Part shown: one piece after another, positions 1 through 4,981 of the stretch
Position numbering within the stretch: the first letter of the stretch is position 1
How the letters are laid out: each line of letters opens with the position of its first letter
Origin: JAZNOL01 sp045580815
Lineage (GTDB): Bacteria; Bacillota; Clostridia; RUG12999
DNA length: 10,836 nt
Direction of reading: 5' to 3'
Assembly: GCA_045580815.1 (NCBI GenBank)
Contig: JAZNOL010000008.1
Location: forward strand, 1 to 10,836
Position numbers and translations under genes: made by a program
Notes under the pieces: generated by a model
The model's input: only the letters and a program-made list of their open reading frames with translations
Told to the model about the DNA's origin: nothing
Database searches by the model: none

Positions 1-52
1 GGGTCACAGACAGCCGCTTGACAAAATCGAAATTAAAGCAATCAAAGCGTAA
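1..52 (+). CDS. rplU: 50S ribosomal protein L21, C-terminal end (partial)
   Basis: Reading from base 2, the codons give GHRQPLDKIEIKAIKA followed by TAA at 50-52. The GHRQP segment matches the conserved C-terminal motif of bacterial L21, a large-subunit protein that binds 23S rRNA. Only about 16 codons are in the window, so identification rests on this motif and on the neighbours: rplU, prp and rpmA form a very conserved trio in Firmicutes. Its stop overlaps the next start by one base (TAATG, 50-54), which suggests translational coupling with prp. Confidence 0.85.
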   Translation, partial: GHRQPLDKIEIKAIKA

Positions 53-390
53 TGACTACTATCACTTTTTTTGAAAAAGAAAACGCTTTTTGCGGCTTTT
101 CGGTTAAAGGCCACAGCGGATATGCACATGAAGGCAGTGACATTGTTTGCAGTGCAATTTCATCGTGCATAGAAATGTTCGGTTTTGGTATTGCGGATGT
201 TTTCGGCGAAAAACGGGGAAGTCTTTCTATTAACGAAAAAACCACCGAAATTTCGTTTAAAATTCCTGAAGATATAACAGAAACCGAAAACGACAAGTGG
301 AAACTTCTTGTCGGTATGTTTTTCAGCTATATGACAGAGCTTGAAAATTCGTACAGAAAATACATTAAAATTAAGAAACGGAGGATATAG
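52..390 (+). CDS. prp: Ribosomal-processing cysteine protease Prp (YsxB family)
   Basis: This 112-aa cytoplasmic protein is the usual size for the Prp/YsxB family. The family signature is present: GHSGYA (residues 20-25) contains the catalytic His21, and GSDIVCSAISS (28-38) contains the nucleophile Cys33. In Firmicutes, Prp removes the N-terminal extension of ribosomal protein L27; this is established in Staphylococcus aureus. The gene lies between rplU and rpmA, its substrate gene. The ATG overlaps the rplU stop by one base, so translation is probably coupled, and the Prp stop lies 3 bp before the rpmA start. The L27 in this window carries the matching cleavage site, so the enzyme-substrate pair is intact. 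Both catalytic residues are present and there is no sign of decay. The function is assigned from family knowledge and context, and the call is secure. Confidence 0.93.
   Translation: MTTITFFEKENAFCGFSVKGHSGYAHEGSDIVCSAISSCIEMFGFGIADVFGEKRGSLSINEKTTEISFKIPEDITETENDKWKLLVGMFFSYMTELENSYRKYIKIKKRRI
380..384 (+). promoter_or_regulatory. Strong ribosome binding site of rpmA, inside the prp reading frame
   Basis: GGAGG lies 9 bp before the rpmA ATG at 394 and is embedded in the last codons of prp. This fixes the rpmA start and shows that L27 is translated from its own strong site. Confidence 0.85.
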
Positions 391-393
391 ATT

Positions 394-675
394 ATGCTTA
401 GAATTGGTTTGCAGTTTTTTGCTCATAAAAAAGGTATGGGTAGCACCAAAGACGGCCGTGACAGTGAGTCCAAACGTCTTGGTGTAAAACGTGCTGACGG
501 TCAGCAGGTTCTCGCAGGTAACATTCTTGTTAAACAGCGCGGAACAAAAATCCATCCGGGCACAAACGTAGGCAAAGGCAAAGACGATACTTTGTTTGCT
601 CTTGTTTCTGGTAAAGTTAAATTTGAAAGAAAAGGCAAAGATAAGAAACAGGTAAGCGTTTACCCGGTTGCTTAA
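394..675 (+). CDS. rpmA: 50S ribosomal protein L27 with cleavable N-terminal extension
   Basis: This 93-aa protein has the typical L27 core: KKGMGSTKDGRDSESKRLG (residues 12-30), then the RGTKIHPG and GKDDTLFAL blocks. L27 sits in the large subunit with its N-terminus reaching towards the peptidyl transferase centre. Residues 1-10 (MLRIGLQFFA) form the Firmicute-type extension ending in the LQFFA cleavage motif. Prp, encoded just upstream, is expected to cut after Ala10 and leave a mature protein starting HKKG, which lines up with the N-terminus of E. coli L27. GGAGG at 380-384 supports the start. The gene closes the rplU-prp-rpmA operon, and an intrinsic terminator lies about 60 bp downstream. 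The identification is essentially certain. Cleavage is inferred from the motif and from the linked protease. Confidence 0.97.
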   Translation: MLRIGLQFFAHKKGMGSTKDGRDSESKRLGVKRADGQQVLAGNILVKQRGTKIHPGTNVGKGKDDTLFALVSGKVKFERKGKDKKQVSVYPVA

Positions 676-737
676 TTTATTTGGGCTGTGATAAAATGCA
701 CAGACCGCATAAATGCAAAAGATTAATTTAAAACCTT

Positions 738-766
738 AAAGGACGGTATTTTCACCGTCCTTTTTT
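738..766 (+). terminator. Intrinsic terminator of the rplU-prp-rpmA operon
   Basis: The stem AAAGGACGGT (738-747) pairs with ACCGTCC followed by Ts (754-763), closing a loop of about 6 nt, and a run of six Ts follows at 761-766. It lies 62 bp after the L27 stop and separates the ribosomal operon from the accessory insert. Confidence 0.9.
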
Positions 767-782
767 GTATGCTTTTATGTTG

Positions 783-947
783 TAAAATCCCTTGCCTCCC
801 TCTGACGAGGGAGGTGGATTTTGCGTAGCAAAAGACGGAGGGATAGAAAATGTATAGAGCAAAAAAAATTGTTTTATCTCTCCCTCAGTTTCGCTGTCGC
901 TCAACAGCTCCCTCGTCAGAGGGAGCCACGCGTATAACCGCATTTTA
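783..947. mobile_element. MITE-like GC-rich palindromic repeat element
   Basis: A GC-rich block sits in an AT-rich spacer. Each end is a hairpin: CCTCCCTC-TGAC-GAGGGAGG at 795-814 and GCTCCCTC-GTCA-GAGGGAGC at 907-926. The two ends are also inverted copies of each other over about 20 bp, so the element can fold as two separate hairpins or as one long one. Between them are a TTTTGC-GTA-GCAAAA hairpin (819-833), a GGAGGGATA segment (837-845) that roughly pairs with TATCTCTCCCTC (875-886), and a GCTGT/ACAGC hairpin (893-908). Short TAAAAT/ATTTTA repeats at 783-788 and 942-947 may mark the outer borders. No credible protein is encoded. From memory, similar CTCCCTCnGACGAGGGAG elements recur in intergenic regions of gut Clostridia. 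Exact borders and any target duplication are not clear. Confidence 0.72.
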
Positions 948-993
948 TATTTAATTAAATTTTTCCATATTGTAAAAAAAATTCAAATATCTA

Positions 994-1022
994 TTGCATA
1001 AATATATTTTTTGTGGTATAAT
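994..1022 (+). promoter_or_regulatory. Strong sigma-A promoter with extended -10
   Basis: TTGCAT at 994-999, a 17-bp spacer and a perfect TATAAT at 1017-1022 form a near-consensus vegetative promoter. TGG directly before TATAAT supplies an extended -10 (TGn). Transcription should begin near 1029, which is where the long inverted repeat of the structured RNA starts. This is the clearest promoter in the window. Confidence 0.85.
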
Positions 1023-1028
1023 AATTAT

Positions 1029-1236
1029 GCTATACAAACTAAATAATAAAATAGGGATATATTCTGGTTTTTATGGGATATTTATACCCTTTTTTGACTA
1101 TCATACTTTTGAATTTGAAAAAAATACAAATTCCACTTAATATGGTAGTCAGAAAATAGTCTATTTTATTTAAGTTTGTATAGCAGCAATCGGAGTTTGT
1201 GTTTTTGTGCACCAGCTTCGGTTGGTGCATTTTTTA
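1029..1236 (+). ncRNA. Predicted structured RNA: orphan small RNA or attenuator leader
   Basis: No RNA family was recognised. The transcript expected from the promoter at 994-1022 would be about 205 nt and folds back on itself in nested helices. The 5' end GCTATACAAACT (1029-1040) pairs perfectly with AGTTTGTATAGC (1173-1184). Bases 1045-1054 pair perfectly with 1161-1170, giving 22 bp split by a small 4x2 internal loop. Inside, 1090-1105 pairs with 1141-1156 (16 bp, two G-U pairs), and GAATTTG (1111-1117) pairs with CAAATTC (1127-1133) around an A-rich 9-nt loop. The 5' strand keeps a 35-nt, mostly unpaired bulge (1055-1089) with two GGGATAT copies. After a 22-nt linker comes a UUCG-capped terminator. 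Alternatives are a leader controlling the lipoprotein gene, an AT-rich MITE with terminal repeats, or a divergent 6S-like RNA. The rod shape fits 6S loosely, but the bulge is very one-sided. Confidence 0.55.
1207..1235 (+). terminator. Intrinsic terminator with UUCG tetraloop
   Basis: TGCACCAGC (1208-1216) pairs with GTTGGTGCA (1221-1229) around the loop TTCG (1217-1220), giving a C(UUCG)G tetraloop with one G-U pair in the stem. A run of six Ts follows at 1230-1235. It ends the structured RNA and lies 73 bp before the lipoprotein start, so it can act either as the end of a small RNA or as an attenuator. Confidence 0.9.
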
Positions 1237-1308
1237 TTGCAAAAATTTTCAGAAAGGAGAAAAATTTTTTAACAAAACACAAACAGTTTAAGAAAGGACT
1301 TAAGAAAA

Positions 1309-2325
1309 ATGAAAAAAACTATACTCTTGTTACTCACACTCACCCTCTGCCTGACAATTTGCTCATGTGGTTCAAAAAAAGAGGCAGATACCCCTGAAAA
1401 CAAAATCGGAGATGCTGTTTCTGAGGCAGAAACCTCTAAAAACAAAATCGGAGATACTGTTTCTACTGACATTTTAGAATTTACATTGGATGATGCAACA
1501 TTTGCCATTGCTTTATCTAACACTATGTCTCTGCAATCTGTTTCAAACTATGGAGCACCCAAAGAATATGATGCTGAAAAAGATGCTAACAATCCATATG
1601 TCGCCAGCAAAGGGCATTCTCTCGCTTATGTTTCTTTCACTTTAAATAATATTGACCGAAGATCAATTAACATAAGAAATTTTGTAACTGTAAAATATGG
1701 AGACTCCATATACAATGACGATATGAAATTTATAGCTGACCGCTCATGGGGAGAAATAGACTGGTCAGGTTATTCAATGGCCAACATTTTGTTGGAAACC
1801 GGCACAAAAACCTCTTACCGAGGATATATAGATATTCCTGTAGAAGCAAAACCCGATGATTATTTTGAACTCACCCTTGCTCTGCCAACATCAGCCGGCA
1901 AAACAACAAAATTTACTTTTGGCGTAACCCCCGAAGACAGAGATGCTGCCGTTGAAGCTGAGAAGAATCGAACTGATGAGTTGATAGCTGAATATAATGA
2001 AAATGTAGAAACTCGTAAAGCCGAAGCAAGCCCCGAGGTAGTTTCAGCAGTTAAATCAGCATTGGATGGCGCATGCTACGAGTATAATACATATTCACCA
2101 GATGTTGTAATCAAACACAAAACCATTTTTAGTAGAGATACTATAATCGACTATACAACTTCATCAATCGGAACTACTTTTGAGAAAGAAGGCACATATA
2201 CTGTCGGTGAAAAAGATCTCTTTGTAGATTTTTATGCTGATATATTCACTGACTGTTTCATTCCGTATGTTTTAGAAAACGATGAAGTCCTAATATATGA
2301 TACAGAAAGCATTGAACAATATTAA
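1309..2325 (+). CDS. Secreted lipoprotein with DUF4352-like domain (hypothetical)
   Basis: This 338-aa protein has a lipoprotein signal: MKK, a hydrophobic stretch (residues 5-17) and a lipobox ending in I-C-S-Cys20-Gly, so the mature protein should be lipid-anchored outside the membrane at Cys20. Residues 25-52 are a charged linker made of two 14-residue copies (ENKIGDAVS and KNKIGDTVS), encoded by a 42-bp tandem duplication. Residues about 53-205 look like an immunoglobulin-type DUF4352 domain common in Firmicute lipoproteins. Then comes a charged, probably helical segment (about 208-238) and a small beta-rich C-terminal domain (about 240-338). The function is unknown. AAAGGA at 1293-1298 supports the start. 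I see no convincing promoter between 1236 and 1308, so expression may depend on read-through of the terminator at 1207-1235 from the promoter at 994-1022. Codon use looks more AT-rich than the housekeeping genes. The domain assignment is from general resemblance only. Confidence 0.8.
   Translation: MKKTILLLLTLTLCLTICSCGSKKEADTPENKIGDAVSEAETSKNKIGDTVSTDILEFTLDDATFAIALSNTMSLQSVSNYGAPKEYDAEKDANNPYVASKGHSLAYVSFTLNNIDRRSINIRNFVTVKYGDSIYNDDMKFIADRSWGEIDWSGYSMANILLETGTKTSYRGYIDIPVEAKPDDYFELTLALPTSAGKTTKFTFGVTPEDRDAAVEAEKNRTDELIAEYNENVETRKAEASPEVVSAVKSALDGACYEYNTYSPDVVIKHKTIFSRDTIIDYTTSSIGTTFEKEGTYTVGEKDLFVDFYADIFTDCFIPYVLENDEVLIYDTESIEQY
1381..1464 (+). repeat. 42-bp in-frame tandem duplication in the lipoprotein linker
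   Basis: Bases 1381-1422 and 1423-1464 match at 38 of 42 positions with no gap; AAAACAAAATCGGAGAT is the longest shared core. The two copies encode EADTPENKIGDAVS and EAETSKNKIGDTVS. All four differences are single-base substitutions, so the duplication is fairly recent and keeps the reading frame. Confidence 0.95.
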
Positions 2326-2359
2326 TAATCGTTATAAACCTTTATTTGTACATAACATA

Positions 2360-2391
2360 AAAGGCGATTTGCAATTATGCAAATCGCCTTT
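2360..2391. terminator. Shared (bidirectional) hairpin terminator between convergent genes
   Basis: AAAGGCGATTTGCA (2360-2373) is a perfect 14-bp inverted complement of TGCAAATCGCCTTT (2378-2391) around a 4-nt loop. It sits between the plus-strand lipoprotein stop (2325) and the minus-strand amidase stop (2399). The A/T-rich outer stem gives T residues on both strands, although neither T run is long. Confidence 0.85.
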
Positions 2392-2398
2392 ACGCTTT

Positions 2399-2884
2399 TC
2401 ACACATAAACCCCGACGATATGCAAAAACCGTGCCGAGGCATAGCGGTATGTATCAAGTCTGCGGCGGCGGGCATTATAGGAATGTGCGGCAACATAAAT
2501 TCTGCCACGGACAGTTTCTGTCACAACTAAAGTGTGATAAAACTGTCCGTTTTCGTTTGCAAGCTGGATTATATCGCCGGCGATTACGCCGTTTTGGGTT
2601 GTCTGCGTGGCAAAAACTGCCCGGGTTTTATTTGTTGTTAAAAAATTATAAAGATATTCCACACCTGTCCAGGAGGGGGATTTATTATTTGCATCAATAT
2701 AATACCAGCCGAAAACCGGCTCGTAGTTCATTATTCCACTGCCGGCAAAAAGGCACTGGGACGCAAAATTTGTGCAGTCACCGCCGATATCCTCATAGTC
2801 ATAATACAGCGGATTTCTTCTGTATGCCCATCGGTTTGCATATGCCACCGCCGCCTGTCTGTTGTAAGGGATTATATCGGGCAT
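2399..2884 (-). CDS. Amidase_6-type putative cysteine amidase, no signal peptide
   Basis: Starting at the ATG at 2884, this 161-aa protein is a single putative amidase domain (Pfam Amidase_6 type). Hallmarks are YNRQAAVAYANRWA (residues 7-20), IGGDCTNFASQC (33-44) with the likely nucleophile Cys37, GWYYIDANNKSPSWTG (59-74), GDIIQLAN (103-110) and YHTLVVT (116-122) with the likely catalytic His117. Related domains are commonly tied to cell-wall or peptide hydrolysis, but the substrate is not established. I chose the inner ATG because AAAGGAGG lies 7 bp before it (2892-2899); an upstream in-frame ATG at 2923 has no such site. There is no signal peptide, membrane segment or wall-binding repeat, so it is either cytoplasmic or exported by an unusual route. 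It is the only complete gene on the minus strand here, convergent with the lipoprotein and divergent from obgE. Confidence 0.87.
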   Translation of the reverse strand: MPDIIPYNRQAAVAYANRWAYRRNPLYYDYEDIGGDCTNFASQCLFAGSGIMNYEPVFGWYYIDANNKSPSWTGVEYLYNFLTTNKTRAVFATQTTQNGVIAGDIIQLANENGQFYHTLVVTETVRGRIYVAAHSYNARRRRLDTYRYASARFLHIVGVYV

Positions 2885-2891
2885 TTTTATG

Positions 2892-2899
2892 CCTCCTTT
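2892..2899 (-). promoter_or_regulatory. Ribosome binding site that sets the amidase start
   Basis: On the minus strand, AAAGGAGG lies 7 bp before the ATG at 2884. It is the best Shine-Dalgarno match in the window and rules in favour of the 161-aa form over the 174-aa form starting at 2923. Confidence 0.85.
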
Positions 2900-2979
2900 T
2901 TTAAAATTTTGTCTTTTAAGCATTTAAAATTTATTCGTAAACTGCGGCAAATATTACTTTTTCGTGTCATACCTAAAAA

Positions 2980-3007
2980 ATTATATAAAATATACCAAAA
3001 TGCAAAA
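2980..3007 (-). promoter_or_regulatory. Possible promoter of the amidase gene
   Basis: The minus strand has TATAAT at 2985-2980. The best -35 at a workable distance is TTTTGC (3007-3002, 16-bp spacer), which is poor. The surrounding sequence is very AT-rich, so a chance match is possible. It is the only perfect -10 hexamer I found upstream of this gene. Confidence 0.35.
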
Positions 3008-3050
3008 TAAAATTATGTGTATTTTGTCTATTTTAAAAAAGCGCAAAAAA

Positions 3051-3065
3051 TGTTACAATTATAAT
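3051..3065 (+). promoter_or_regulatory. Possible promoter of the obgE operon
   Basis: TGTTACAAT (3051-3059) fits an extended -10, and it runs directly into a perfect TATAAT at 3060-3065. Neither has a recognisable -35 about 17 bp upstream. Because rpmA has its own terminator and the amidase gene points the other way, the obgE operon needs a promoter in 2885-3110, and this is the best candidate. Confidence 0.45.
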
Positions 3066-3120
3066 AGGTAAATATATTCAATAATATAAAATAGCATTAG
3101 TATGCGTTTGAGGAGATAAA

Positions 3121-4392
3121 ATGTTTGTAGATAAAGCAAAAATTTATATAGAAGCCGGACGTGGCGGCAACGGAGCCGTATCTTTTCACCGTGAAAAATA
3201 CGTGGCGGCAGGCGGTCCCGACGGTGGCGACGGCGGACGTGGCGGCAACGTTGTGTTTCAGGCAGACAGACAACTTGCAACGCTGATGGATTTCCGCTAT
3301 AAGAAAAAATACAAAGCTATGGACGGTGGCGACGGACGCGGGGCAAAATCCAGCGGAAAAAACGGTGAGGATATTATAATTAAAGTTCCCTGCGGAACAG
3401 TTCTTAAAAATGCCGCAACCGGTAAGGTTATTGCTGATTTAGCTTACGATGAGCAGACATTTATTGCTGCAAGAGGTGGCAGTGGCGGATTCGGTAACGT
3501 GCATTTTGCAACGCCTACACGTCAGGTGCCCATGTTTGCAAAGCCCGGTCTTGCAGGGCAGTCCATGGAGGTTACTCTTGAGCTTAAACTGCTTGCAGAT
3601 GTGGGGCTTTTAGGCTTCCCAAATGTTGGCAAATCAACACTTCTTTCGGTAATAAGCGATGCTAACCCGAAAATTGCCAACTATCATTTTACAACCCTTG
3701 AACCTAATCTTGGTGTTGTTGCGGGCTATGGCGAAAGCTTTGTTGTTGCCGATGTGCCCGGAATTATCGAGGGTGCACACGAGGGTGTCGGTCTGGGACA
3801 CGAGTTTTTACGTCATATTGAACGCACAAGACTGCTTGTTCACGTTGTTGACGTTTCGGGTATTGAGGGTCGCAATCCCATAGAGGATTTTGACACAATA
3901 AACGGCGAACTGTTTTCGTACAGCGAAAAGCTGACGGAAAAAGAGCAGATAATTGCCGCAAACAAGACGGATTTAGGCATTTATCCTGAACTTGCCGAAG
4001 AGTTTATCACCGAAATGAAAAACAGGGGCTACACAGTTTTTGAAATTTCAGCGGCTACGAACAAAGGCGTTAAAGAGCTTATGCAGTATGTAAGCGAGCG
4101 ACTTTCCAAAATACCAAAAATGCCGGAAATTGAAATTGAAGAGGACGTTTCTGAAATCAGACCCGAGGATGACGGTGAAATCACCGTTACAAAAGATGGA
4201 GGGGTCTTTGTTGTTGAAGGCGGATATGTGGAATATCTTGTAAACTCCACCAATTTCAGCGATACGGAATCGTTGCAGTTTTTCCAGAACGCATTACGCC
4301 GCAAGGGTATTGTTACGCTGCTTGAAGAAGCCGGCATAAAAGAAGGCGATACCGTGCGTATGTGCGAGCTTGAATTTGATTTTGTGTATTGA
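3121..4392 (+). CDS. obgE: Ribosome-associated GTPase ObgE/CgtA
   Basis: The 423-aa protein has the full three-domain Obg layout. Residues 1-157 are the glycine-rich Obg fold (GRGGNGAVSFHREKYVAAGG near residue 13). The GTPase domain follows, with G1 GFPNVGKST (165-173), the G2 threonines in FTTLEPNLG, G3 DVPG (211-214), G4 NKTD (281-284) and G5 SAA (310-312). The C-terminal OCT domain covers about 340-423. Obg proteins bind the 50S subunit and link its assembly to growth and (p)ppGpp signalling. AGGAGA at 3111-3116, 4 bp before the ATG, supports the start. The gene opens a run of plus-strand genes with no terminator before leuS. It usually follows rpmA closely, but here about 2.4 kb of accessory sequence lies between them. 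All GTPase motifs are intact. Confidence 0.97.
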   Translation: MFVDKAKIYIEAGRGGNGAVSFHREKYVAAGGPDGGDGGRGGNVVFQADRQLATLMDFRYKKKYKAMDGGDGRGAKSSGKNGEDIIIKVPCGTVLKNAATGKVIADLAYDEQTFIAARGGSGGFGNVHFATPTRQVPMFAKPGLAGQSMEVTLELKLLADVGLLGFPNVGKSTLLSVISDANPKIANYHFTTLEPNLGVVAGYGESFVVADVPGIIEGAHEGVGLGHEFLRHIERTRLLVHVVDVSGIEGRNPIEDFDTINGELFSYSEKLTEKEQIIAANKTDLGIYPELAEEFITEMKNRGYTVFEISAATNKGVKELMQYVSERLSKIPKMPEIEIEEDVSEIRPEDDGEITVTKDGGVFVVEGGYVEYLVNSTNFSDTESLQFFQNALRRKGIVTLLEEAGIKEGDTVRMCELEFDFVY

Positions 4393-4420
4393 TTTGTTAC
4401 TTTTGAAAGGATTGATTTAA

Positions 4421-4936
4421 TTGCTTACAAGTAAGCAAAGAGCATATTTGAGGTCGCAGGCAAACGACCTGCAACCCATTATACAGATAGGCAAAAACGG
4501 CATTAACGATGCGCTTATTGAGCTTGTTGTTGATGCACTTGACACTCATGAGCTTGTTAAGATAAAGGTGCTTGAAACGGCGTTTTTATCTGCCCGTGAA
4601 GCCTGTGATATAATTGTTGAAAAAACCAAATGTGAGCCGGTGCAGTGCATAGGCTACAAGTTTGTTATTTACAAACGTTCAACAAAAGAGAAAAACCAAA
4701 AAATTGAGCTTGCGGCGGCAACCGGCAAGAAAAAAACGAAAAAAGACCCGGCTGTAAAACCGGGCGAAAAAGCCAAAGCCGCAAAAGAAGCAAAAAAAGC
4801 ACAGAAAAAGAAATTTTTTGAGCAGGTTCGTGCTTCCGCACGAAGTGGCAGACGGTCTCCGTCCCCCTTTAAAAAAAGCTCATCTTCTCACAGCCGCTCA
4901 CGTACTGTTTCGGCACGCAAAGGTTCGGGAAGATAA
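4421..4936 (+). CDS. yhbY: YhbY/CRM-domain RNA-binding protein with long basic tail
   Basis: Residues 1-95 form a CRS1/YhbY (CRM) domain: LTSKQRAYLRSQA, then the GKNG loop (the GxxG RNA-contact motif) in QIGKNGIND, and a C-terminal GYKFVIYKR strand. YhbY proteins bind pre-50S particles and are usually about 95-100 aa. This one is 171 aa because of an extra tail: a Lys/Ala-rich part (about 96-136) followed by an Arg/Ser-rich part (about 137-171) containing RRSPSPFKK and SHSRSR. The tail is probably disordered and strongly basic, which would suit RNA or ribosome contact; that is inference. The start is TTG at 4421, 9 bp after GAAAGGA (4405-4411). An upstream TTG at 4412 runs straight into a TAA, so 4421 is the first usable start. 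The position between obgE and nadD matches Clostridia and Bacilli gene order. Confidence 0.92.
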   Translation: MLTSKQRAYLRSQANDLQPIIQIGKNGINDALIELVVDALDTHELVKIKVLETAFLSAREACDIIVEKTKCEPVQCIGYKFVIYKRSTKEKNQKIELAAATGKKKTKKDPAVKPGEKAKAAKEAKKAQKKKFFEQVRASARSGRRSPSPFKKSSSSHSRSRTVSARKGSGR

Positions 4937-4981
4937 CCTGAAACGAGTAATCCGAACTCGATTTTAAGAGGTGCAAAGATT

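Noticed and set aside
686..703. Small hairpin CTGTG/CACAG just after rpmA
   Set aside because: Only 5 bp in the stem with no T run; the real terminator is at 738-766.
752..943. 63-aa minus-strand frame across the MITE-like element
   Set aside because: It is made up of the palindromic repeats and has no ribosome binding site or protein-like features.
1027..1140. A 37-codon frame from ATG at 1027, and a 28-codon frame from ATG at 1073 inside the structured RNA
   Set aside because: The first ATG lies at or before the predicted transcript start and has no ribosome binding site; the second has only an AGGG 16 bp away. Composition is what AT-rich DNA gives by chance, and the base pairing explains the sequence better.
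1029..1184. Calling the structured RNA a 6S RNA
   Set aside because: The rod with paired ends is suggestive, but the internal bulge is almost entirely on the 5' strand (35 nt against 4 nt) and the sequence is much more AU-rich than known 6S RNAs. I could not match any conserved 6S element.
1061..1215. Antiterminator pairing between CTGGT (1064-1068) and ACCAG (1211-1215) of the terminator stem
   Set aside because: Only 5 bp with no extension on either side; too short to claim a switching mechanism.
1039..1230. 63-aa minus-strand frame across the RNA and terminator
   Set aside because: It has no ribosome binding site or recognisable motif, and it reads through the terminator stem and the inverted repeat.
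4944..4960. Small hairpin CGAGT/ACTCG between yhbY and nadD-yqeK
   Set aside because: A 5-bp stem with a 7-nt loop and no T run; too weak for a terminator, and it does not cover the ribosome binding site.
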